From assembly GCA_964387285.1 (NCBI GenBank), contig CAYLWO010000014.1:1-64000 (forward strand): a stretch of 64,000 nucleotides of DNA. Reading direction: 5' to 3'. A model generated the notes under the pieces. It saw only the letters and a program-made list of their open reading frames with translations. It was not told the DNA's origin and did not search any database. Source of the DNA: Anaerohabitans sp964387285 (lineage in GTDB: Bacteria > Zhuqueibacterota > Zhuqueibacteria > Residuimicrobiales > Residuimicrobiaceae). Position 1 is the first letter of the stretch, and each line of letters opens with the position of its first letter. A program made the position numbers and the translations under genes. Below are positions 44,738 through 51,646 of this stretch, piece by piece.

Positions 44738-45631
44738 CTATGCTCTCATCCGCTCCACCGCCTTGCGAATCGCCTGAATATGCAGCGGCGTGGTGCCGCA
44801 ACAACCACCGATAATATTGGCGCCGGCAGAGACGATATCCGGAACCAGGGCAGCCATCATTTCCGGCGTATCTGGAAACACATCCTTGCCGTTGACATTC
44901 TTCGGCAACCCGGCATTGGCATGCACCAGCAGAGGAATGCTTTTATCGACCGTGCGGATATCTTTGACGATTTCAATCATGCGTTCAAATCCATTGCCGC
45001 AATTGGCGCCGATGATGTGCGCGCCCGCTTTGATGGCCAAATCAGCTGCCTGGGTCGGCGTGACGCCCATCATGCTTCGATAGCTGCCGTCCTTGGTGCG
45101 TTCAAAAGTAAAGGTGCAGATCACTTCACACTGCGTATTATCGCGCGCCGCGCGCACCGCCAGGCCGGCTTCCTGCAAATCACTCATGGTTTCCACACAG
45201 ATGCCGTCTGCCCCGCCCTGCGCCAAGGCGACGGCTTGCTCCTTAAAGGCGTCGTACATTTCCTCGGGAGTTACTTCTTCCATGATCAGCATTTTTCCGG
45301 TCGGGCCCACGGAAGCGATGACCCACTTGTTATCGCCGGCCGCCTGACGCGAAATTTTCGCTGCCGCACGATTGATCTCACCCACCTGGTCCGCCAGTCC
45401 GTAATGGCTCAATTTAAAACGGGTGCCGCCAAAACTGTTGGTCTCAATCATGTCGCTGCCGGCGTCGACATAACTTTTGGCGATATCCAGAACATCCGCC
45501 GGCCGCGTGACGCACCACGCCTCCGGACAATCGCCGGGCTGCAAGCCTTTTTGCTGGAGAAAGGTTCCCCAGGCGCCGTCGGAAACCAGAATCCGGCCCT
45601 TTTTTACCGCATCGACAATACTATTTTTCAT
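44738..45631 (-). CDS. homocysteine S-methyltransferase domain protein
   Basis: A 297-residue stand-alone S-methyltransferase barrel, equivalent to the first module of cobalamin-dependent methionine synthase (MetH) or to betaine-homocysteine methyltransferase. The zinc thiolate site is C211 (GANCGNG) and C277/C278 (GGCCGTTP). Neither the folate-binding nor the B12-binding module of MetH is present. In the company of CoFeSP genes it may accept methyl from a separate corrinoid protein. GGGAG before the ATG at 45631 supports this start over the longer frame (45685). Confidence 0.85.
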   Translation of the reverse strand: MKNSIVDAVKKGRILVSDGAWGTFLQQKGLQPGDCPEAWCVTRPADVLDIAKSYVDAGSDMIETNSFGGTRFKLSHYGLADQVGEINRAAAKISRQAAGDNKWVIASVGPTGKMLIMEEVTPEEMYDAFKEQAVALAQGGADGICVETMSDLQEAGLAVRAARDNTQCEVICTFTFERTKDGSYRSMMGVTPTQAADLAIKAGAHIIGANCGNGFERMIEIVKDIRTVDKSIPLLVHANAGLPKNVNGKDVFPDTPEMMAALVPDIVSAGANIIGGCCGTTPLHIQAIRKAVERMRA

Positions 45632-45684
45632 ATCGCACGCTCCCGAGTTTTTATTACACAGAAACCGTTTTAAAAATTCTCCCA

Positions 45685-45735
45685 AGAAAAAATCCGTTCA
45701 AATCTATTTCTTCCGTTCAATCCGCATTCGCGCTT
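45685..45735. repeat. repeat 'ATCCGTTC...TCAATCCGCATTCGC', copy 3
   Basis: AAATCCGTTCAAATCTATTT, TTCCGTTCAATCCGCATTCG and CGC end directly at the stop of the GntR-family gene (45737). Third copy in the cluster. Confidence 0.6.
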
Positions 45736-45736
45736 A

Positions 45737-46786
45737 TCAGGTCTCCCGCACAATCAATTCCGGCTGCAGAACATGTTGCGCCAATGGCAGTTCTTTTTCT
45801 TGTTGATCCCGAAAAATGATATCCGCCGTCAGACCGGCCATTTTTTGATAAAATGGATCAATGGAAGTAATCGCCGGCGTAAAATATCGCGCCAGTTCCG
45901 TGTTGCCGTAACTCACCAGCCGTATCTCTTCAGGAAGACGAAACCGCCATTGATTCAGCCTGCCGACCATGCGCACGGCATCGGCATCATCGCAACAGAA
46001 AATACCGGTAATCCGATTCTCAACGATAAAGGATCGCGTCAAAGAGTTAATGTTGTCGATGACAATGGAGCGACGACAGGGCTCGTCCTTTTTCATAAAA
46101 CCGTCAAAGGTCGCTTCCATTACCTCCTGGATCATATTGCGTCCCTGCCAGAGATTGTTTTTGACAAAAGCGATGGCGCCCCGGGTATGGGCTTGCAGAT
46201 ACTGGACCGCGCGTTGCACGCCCAGATCAAAACTCTGAATTACAAATGGAAAAACGGAATGGGTCATGGTGTGATTCATCAAAGACAAAGTGGTGCCGCC
46301 GGTAGAAAGCTGCTGATAAAAAGGCATAGTCTTGCTTTCATCGAAAACCGGAATGATAAGAACCGCTTCATAACGTAGATGGATCAAGGTGCCGACCAGA
46401 CGTATTTCCTCTTGCCAATTATTGTAATCGACAAAATACTCCAGGCGTCTTTCCTGTTTATTGGCCTCCACCTGTAAGAAATACAGCAACTCTTCAACCT
46501 GTGCAGAGAAAAAGGGAACGATCACGCCCCAAATCGGTTGTCTGGGCCCCAGATCGGCGATGAACGAACCCTTGCCCGGCTTTTGCATAACCAACCCCTC
46601 ATCAACGAGCATTTTCAACACCAATTTGGCCGTTTCACGCGATACGTTGAACCGCTGTTGAATTTCGTTGATGGAATCGATTTGATCGCCGGGATGATAC
46701 TCTTGCGTCAGAATGGCCTGTTTATAGCGATCAAACAGAGCCTGGTAAATGGGGACAACATTTTTGTGTAATTTTTGCTTCTCCAT
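45737..46786 (-). CDS. GntR-family regulator with LacI-type sensor domain
   Basis: A 349-residue protein. An N-terminal winged helix-turn-helix (about 10-75: YKQAILTQEYHPGDQIDSINEIQQRFNVSRETAK) is followed by a periplasmic-binding-protein-like sensor (about 80-345: PIWGVIVPFFSAQVEELLYFLQ ... GIFCCDDADAVRMVGRLNQW ... TSIDPFYQKMAGLTADII). Such GntR/AraR-type fusions usually sense sugars. It is first in the run leading to the CODH/ACS genes and may control them, although a sugar sensor in front of a C1 cluster is unexpected. No operator could be identified. Confidence 0.82.
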   Translation of the reverse strand: MEKQKLHKNVVPIYQALFDRYKQAILTQEYHPGDQIDSINEIQQRFNVSRETAKLVLKMLVDEGLVMQKPGKGSFIADLGPRQPIWGVIVPFFSAQVEELLYFLQVEANKQERRLEYFVDYNNWQEEIRLVGTLIHLRYEAVLIIPVFDESKTMPFYQQLSTGGTTLSLMNHTMTHSVFPFVIQSFDLGVQRAVQYLQAHTRGAIAFVKNNLWQGRNMIQEVMEATFDGFMKKDEPCRRSIVIDNINSLTRSFIVENRITGIFCCDDADAVRMVGRLNQWRFRLPEEIRLVSYGNTELARYFTPAITSIDPFYQKMAGLTADIIFRDQQEKELPLAQHVLQPELIVRET

Positions 46787-47015
46787 ATATAGCGGAAATT
46801 ACACAAGTTCATCGTAAAGGTCAAGGAAAAACATCACATCACAGCACAGTACTAAATAATAGATATCTTTTTAATATTTATTAGAATAAACCAAAGAAAC
46901 TCCTTTGGAGACTATCGGTTTGTTGAGAAAAACCGTTTTTCTGCTTCTGAGATCAAGTCGATAGGCCGGTCGCAATTGATCATCAAATCTAGCAGCTATA
47001 TGCTGCGTCAGACCG

Positions 47016-48329
47016 TTATTGCTTTTTTCCCGCTGCCAGTGACGCGCACAGCAACTCCCGATCATTGCGAATAAAGATATGCCGATTGGCAAAAGCGGGG
47101 TGGGACCAGGTCACCCCTTTTCCTTTGCGATTCATCTGGCCGGTTGTGGGCTCGATGAGCATGGCGCGACTGATGACCTGCAATCCCAGGGCTGAAAGTC
47201 TGGTGATGAGCAGTTCACCGTGTTCGTTGAACATCCATGTTTCAGCGCCGTTTTGGACAAGATGGATGTTGGCCCAGCGATCCCTGGTTACCGCGTTCAG
47301 ATCCTCCCATATACGTTCGCCGGTCGTCAAGTCGAGACAGCGCAACTCGCCATAGCTGTCAACGCCATAGATATGATGATCCATGAGCACGGGCGTGGAG
47401 ATGCAACAGTGCAGTCCGTCGGTCAAGCGTTCGCTTTTACCGCGTCGTCGCCATAGTTCCTTCGCTGCCAATTTGCCGGGGTCCACTTGCACCAGCAACG
47501 ATCCCTGAAAAAAGCTGCTCACAAATATTTTATCCCGGTACACCACCGGCGTCGCAATGCCCATAATGGTGCCGTCTTGAACAAACGGCACGCTCCAGTG
47601 GAGCCGGCCTGAACACGGATCCAAACCGGCGAGTCGCGCTGCCGTCCACACCACCAGCACCCGCTGACCAGCCTGATCGATGACAATGGGCGCCGAGTAA
47701 CAGGCCTCATCGTTTAAATTACGCCAGACCTCCTTGCCGGTGTTTTGTTCCAATGCAATCACGCAGGCGTTATTGCTGCCGCCGATCTGCAGAATGAGCA
47801 ATTCTTTTTCTACCAGAGGTGAGGCCGCAATTCCCCAGACCGGCATGCGAATTTCATATTCCTGATCCAGGTTTCGTTGCCAGAGCACGCGACCGGAGAA
47901 GGCATCAAAACAGTACAAATGCCCCATGCTGCCCAGTGAGTAGGCCCGGCCCGCATGGAGCAGAACACTGGCGCGTGGGCCGGCAGGATAGCCGATGTTT
48001 CGATAACGACATTCGTAACCAAAGGACCATACTCTTTGACCGTCGCTTTCCCGAAAACAATGCACGCGTTCGCTGTCGTTTGCAGCGGTGACACGATCGG
48101 TAACGTAAACCAGACCGTTGGCAACCGTGGGACCGCTGTACCCCGCACCGATAGCGGCGCGCCATTTGCCAGGCAAAGAACCACCCGTGAAAGATTTAAT
48201 GATGTTGGTTTCAGTCCAGACACCGTCGCGCCCGGGTCCCCGCCACTGCGGCCAGTCAGCAGCCAGGGCATCGCTGAGCACGGAAAAGAGCATGGGTATG
48301 AACAGACAAAAGGACACAGGTTTATGCAT
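47016..48329 (-). CDS. exported PQQ-like beta-propeller protein
   Basis: A 437-residue protein. The signal peptide (MHKPVSFCLFIPMLFSVLSDALA) is followed by DWPQWRGPGRDGVW and repeated GLVYVTDR..., AYSLGSMGHLYCFDA and IYGVDSYGELRCLDLTTG blades, the BamB/quinoprotein-type eight-blade propeller common in planctomycetes and FCB bacteria as 'PQQ-binding-like'. No dehydrogenase ligands can be identified, so it may be a structural or binding propeller. The much longer frame (to 48620) runs into the preceding gene and lacks a signal at its front, so the start at the signal peptide is used. It begins 16 bases after the porin-like gene's stop. Confidence 0.78.
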   Translation of the reverse strand: MHKPVSFCLFIPMLFSVLSDALAADWPQWRGPGRDGVWTETNIIKSFTGGSLPGKWRAAIGAGYSGPTVANGLVYVTDRVTAANDSERVHCFRESDGQRVWSFGYECRYRNIGYPAGPRASVLLHAGRAYSLGSMGHLYCFDAFSGRVLWQRNLDQEYEIRMPVWGIAASPLVEKELLILQIGGSNNACVIALEQNTGKEVWRNLNDEACYSAPIVIDQAGQRVLVVWTAARLAGLDPCSGRLHWSVPFVQDGTIMGIATPVVYRDKIFVSSFFQGSLLVQVDPGKLAAKELWRRRGKSERLTDGLHCCISTPVLMDHHIYGVDSYGELRCLDLTTGERIWEDLNAVTRDRWANIHLVQNGAETWMFNEHGELLITRLSALGLQVISRAMLIEPTTGQMNRKGKGVTWSHPAFANRHIFIRNDRELLCASLAAGKKQ

Positions 48330-48345
48330 CTTGATCACATCCGGA

Positions 48346-49566
48346 CTAGAAGAAATAAAATACCGCCAGTAAAAGCCGAAGATTGGCAATTCGTTTGGTG
48401 TTTTCCACCCGGCCCTTGTTCGCGCCGTTGTTGTTGCCGTAATCTGCCGCCGTATATTCCAATTCGGTCGATACTCTTGTCTTTCCCGAATTGACTTGAA
48501 TTCTTGGCGAGAGACGAAATATCTGGTCGATGTTGGTTCCGCGGCCAAAATATGAACCAACAACCTCGTCTTTGGCGCCCAGATTCTTGGAATATCCGGC
48601 AAAAACCGCATATTCGACATTTTTGCCTGTAGAAATTTCTCCCCACGCCGAGTAACATCTTAACGCCGTATAGCTTTCAAATCCCGAAACAGCATCCACG
48701 GATTTTATCGCATAGCCGCCCAGCATCAGTTGATCCGCCAAATTTCCTCCATAAACCCCCTCCAGTTTGACCGCAACAGGATTGATGGTGAGTTTGGCGT
48801 ATCCCAGCAACGATGTGGCGCTGAAGGCGTGATCGGTCTTCAGGTTTTTGCCGGTAACGATCCGCGGCGTCAATTTTTTAAAATCAACGCCCACGCCTAA
48901 AAGGCGGCCTTGACACGAATATTGCAGTTGGGCATGAAGATTGGGAACAACGGAATTACGCAGATAGGCGCTGCTGAATCCGGCAGGACCATTGCTGGTA
49001 AAATCCCGTTGCGAGGCAGCCACGCCGATGAATTTGACATTTTTCATGGAATAAATAAATTTGATCTGCGGATTTCTGGAAAATGGTTGAAACGGCGCAC
49101 CGGTGTTAAACGAGACAACGCCGGGAAACATTTCAGTGACAAACATCGGATGCCAGGTTTGTCCGACCAGAATAGAGATTTTTTTCCAATCGAGTTTGAC
49201 AAAGGCCAGTCGGAGTCTGAATCCGGGCAGATCGGCGTCGGTCGTGCCAAAGAACTCGCCTTCGATGACGCCAGAAGTTTTGGCGCCAAACGCATCAGGC
49301 CCGGTGATTTTTCCATGCAACCGGGTTTGGATGGAAAGAATATTAAAGGACGGTTGTGCGTTAACATCAAGGCCTTGATTATCCGGTTTTTCATTTGCCG
49401 GATAAAGCAGAAAATGACCTTCCCGAAACGATTCTGTTTGACGGGAATCATAAAACAAATCGGTCTTGACATATCCGGACCAGGCGATTCCGAACGACTG
49501 ATTTTCGGCCTGGGCCAAACAAATGCCGGCCATAAACAACAGCCAGACTGGGATCCATTTTTTCAT
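48346..49566 (-). CDS. porin-like outer-membrane barrel
   Basis: A 406-residue protein with signal peptide MKKWIPVWLLFMAGICLAQA. The opening strand is YVKTDLFYDSRQTES, and alternating hydrophobic beta-strands run to a C-terminal aromatic (YFF). GQTWHPMFVTEMFP, following an LDWKKISILVG strand, recalls porins of acetate/dicarboxylate utilisation loci. GGAGG precedes the ATG at 49566. It lies between the acetate symporter gene and the propeller gene on the same strand and could supply outer-membrane passage for the symporter's substrate (inference). Confidence 0.78.
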   Translation of the reverse strand: MKKWIPVWLLFMAGICLAQAENQSFGIAWSGYVKTDLFYDSRQTESFREGHFLLYPANEKPDNQGLDVNAQPSFNILSIQTRLHGKITGPDAFGAKTSGVIEGEFFGTTDADLPGFRLRLAFVKLDWKKISILVGQTWHPMFVTEMFPGVVSFNTGAPFQPFSRNPQIKFIYSMKNVKFIGVAASQRDFTSNGPAGFSSAYLRNSVVPNLHAQLQYSCQGRLLGVGVDFKKLTPRIVTGKNLKTDHAFSATSLLGYAKLTINPVAVKLEGVYGGNLADQLMLGGYAIKSVDAVSGFESYTALRCYSAWGEISTGKNVEYAVFAGYSKNLGAKDEVVGSYFGRGTNIDQIFRLSPRIQVNSGKTRVSTELEYTAADYGNNNGANKGRVENTKRIANLRLLLAVFYFF

Positions 49567-49621
49567 TTTCAGAGTACCTCCACTTACACGGTTCTGTTTT
49601 TTAGCCCTTGTTTCCTGCCTG

Positions 49622-49659
49622 CAACCTTGCGAAGGCTTGAAACCTTGGCAAGGTTTTTC
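49622..49659. repeat. inverted repeat, family 'CCTTGCGAAGG', copy 3
   Basis: CCTTGCGAAGG (49625-49635) and CCTTGGCAAGG (49643-49653) form a 7-base-loop hairpin in the 128-base gap between actP and the porin-like gene. A short T-run follows on the plus strand. Confidence 0.6.
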
Positions 49660-49694
49660 GATAAGGACCATTTATTCTTTTCTGGATTTGATGC

Positions 49695-51242
49695 CTAATC
49701 GGCGCCGATGCCCAGATATGTGCGGAGTTTTTCATCTTCAAATTTATTTTCAGCGTTTTCCTCTTTGGTAAGCTTGGAAACAATGTAACCGGCCAGAAAC
49801 GATGCGCTCATCGAAATAAGCGCCGGATTTTTCAGTGGAAAAATCGCTTCCTTATTTTTTAGAATATCCACCCACACGGTCGGACTCAGTAGGATCAGGA
49901 GGACCGCCAGTCCGGCGCCGGTGATAATACTGGCCACAGCGCCTTTGGTAGTGAATTTTTTCCAGAGTATGGATAACAAAAGCGACGGGAAATTGGCACT
50001 GGCGGCTATGGCAAAAGCCAGGCCGACCATAAAAGCCACGTTTTGTCCCTGAAAGGTCAAACCGAGAACGATGGCCAGTACGCCTATAAGCAGAGTCGAG
50101 CCCCGAGCGACTTTAACTTCGCCGGCTTCATCGGTTTTGCCTTTTTTAATCACGTTAACATAAAGATCATGGGATAAGGTTGATGCACCGGAAAGCGTCA
50201 AGCCGGCGACCACGGCGAGAATGGTGGCAAAAGCCACCGCGGCGATAAAGCCGAGGAAAAACTGGCCGCCCACTGACTCCGCCAACAACAGCGCCGCCAT
50301 ATTTCCACCTTTGTCGATGCTGCTGATTACATTCTGACCGACGAGTACCATGGCGCCAAAACCGATAATAAAAGTCAGGATATAGAAATAGCCGATAAAA
50401 CCGGTGGCGACGAAAACCGATTTGCGCGCTTGCTTGGCGTCCGGAACGGTAAAAAATCTCATCAAGATATGCGGCAATCCGGCGGTTCCCAAGATGAGCG
50501 CCAGTCCTAATGAAATGGCGTCCCAGGGATTGGTGACAAAACCGCCCGGCGACAGCACTGCGTCGCTGTATTTTAACGTCGCCTGTTCAAAAAGTGTGAT
50601 GGGATTCATGCCGAAATGCGCCAGGGTCATAATGACCAGAAAAGTAGCCCCGGATAAAAGCAAAACGGCTTTGATGATTTGCACCCAGGTGGTCGCCAAC
50701 ATGCCGCCAAACAATACATAGGCAATCATCACCAAACCGACCACAATAACGGCAGTGGCGTAAGGAAGACCAAACAATATGTTGACCAGCGAACCGGCGC
50801 CCACCATCTGAGCAATCAGATAAAAGACAATGGTCATCAGGGAACCCACGGATGAAGCGATTCTTACCGGCTTTTGCTTGAGGCGAAAGGCCACGACATC
50901 AGCAAAGGTAAACTTGCCCAGGTTGCGCAAGGGCTCGGCGATCAAAAACATGACCAGAGGCCAGCCCACGAGAAATCCAATGGAATAAATCAACCCGTCA
51001 TATCCTTTTAAAGAAACCATGCCCGCGATTCCCAAGAAGGAGGCGGCGCTCATATAATCGCCGGACAGGGCTAAACCGTTTTGAAAACCGGAAATACTCC
51101 TGTCAGCGGCATAAAACTCCGACGTCGTTTTCGTCCTTTTGGCCGCCCAGTAGGTTATAATCAGGGTGATGGCGACGAAAACAAAAAAAATGATAATGGA
51201 AGCAATATTTACTTGGCCCAGAGTCGTTTGAATCGTTTCCAC
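49695..51242 (-). CDS. actP: cation/acetate symporter ActP (SSS family)
   Basis: A 515-residue membrane protein with about 13 helices. Family hallmarks are the first-loop KTTSEFYAADRSISGFQNGLALSGDYMSAASFLGIAG and GTAGLPHILMRFFTVPDAKQARKSV, the SSS sodium-site region. It imports acetate and related short carboxylates with Na+ or H+. The upstream DUF485 gene (39-base gap) is its standard partner. Acetate entering here could be activated to acetyl-CoA and split by the CODH/ACS encoded 8 kb away (inference). Confidence 0.9.
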   Translation of the reverse strand: METIQTTLGQVNIASIIIFFVFVAITLIITYWAAKRTKTTSEFYAADRSISGFQNGLALSGDYMSAASFLGIAGMVSLKGYDGLIYSIGFLVGWPLVMFLIAEPLRNLGKFTFADVVAFRLKQKPVRIASSVGSLMTIVFYLIAQMVGAGSLVNILFGLPYATAVIVVGLVMIAYVLFGGMLATTWVQIIKAVLLLSGATFLVIMTLAHFGMNPITLFEQATLKYSDAVLSPGGFVTNPWDAISLGLALILGTAGLPHILMRFFTVPDAKQARKSVFVATGFIGYFYILTFIIGFGAMVLVGQNVISSIDKGGNMAALLLAESVGGQFFLGFIAAVAFATILAVVAGLTLSGASTLSHDLYVNVIKKGKTDEAGEVKVARGSTLLIGVLAIVLGLTFQGQNVAFMVGLAFAIAASANFPSLLLSILWKKFTTKGAVASIITGAGLAVLLILLSPTVWVDILKNKEAIFPLKNPALISMSASFLAGYIVSKLTKEENAENKFEDEKLRTYLGIGAD

Positions 51243-51281
51243 TGAACACTCTCCTATGTGATTGGGTTGAATGGCATGACG

Positions 51282-51596
51282 TTATTTTTCCAGAATTTCG
51301 TTGCGCAATTCGCGAACCGCTTTGTCGTAATCACGATTCGCCCAGCGCGTATACCAGCCGGTCAACAGCCAGGCAAAAACAATAATGCTAATGCCGATAG
51401 GCAAACCCAGCGTGATATGTCCGCCTATTTTTATAGCAAGCAGTTCTTTATAGAAGGCGATGCACAGAATGAACCCAAAATAAACGATCAGCATAACGGC
51501 CGTTAAGGACAGAGTAACTTTTAATCTTTTTTTTACAAGTTCTCTGAACTTTTCGGATTCCAGAATTTCATTCACTCGAGTTGCTTGGATGCCCAT
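51282..51596 (-). CDS. DUF485 membrane protein, ActP partner
   Basis: A 104-residue protein with two membrane helices (about 32-52 and 64-84) and the DUF485 core (FRELVKKRLKVTLSLTAVMLIVYFGFILCIAF ... LGLPIGISIIVFAWLLTGWYTRWANRDYD). In many genomes this family (YjcH) is immediately upstream of actP and is needed for, or tunes, acetate uptake. It has the same orientation and spacing here. Confidence 0.9.
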   Translation of the reverse strand: MGIQATRVNEILESEKFRELVKKRLKVTLSLTAVMLIVYFGFILCIAFYKELLAIKIGGHITLGLPIGISIIVFAWLLTGWYTRWANRDYDKAVRELRNEILEK

Positions 51597-51646
51597 ACTT
51601 TCTCTCCTTGTTTGGTTGGGGTAATGGGTGATTGGCGTTTTAACGT

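Noticed and set aside
47016..48620. Longer form of the PQQ-propeller protein starting at 48620
   Set aside because: The extra 97 residues overlap the 3' part of the porin-like gene in another frame and would hide a clear signal peptide.
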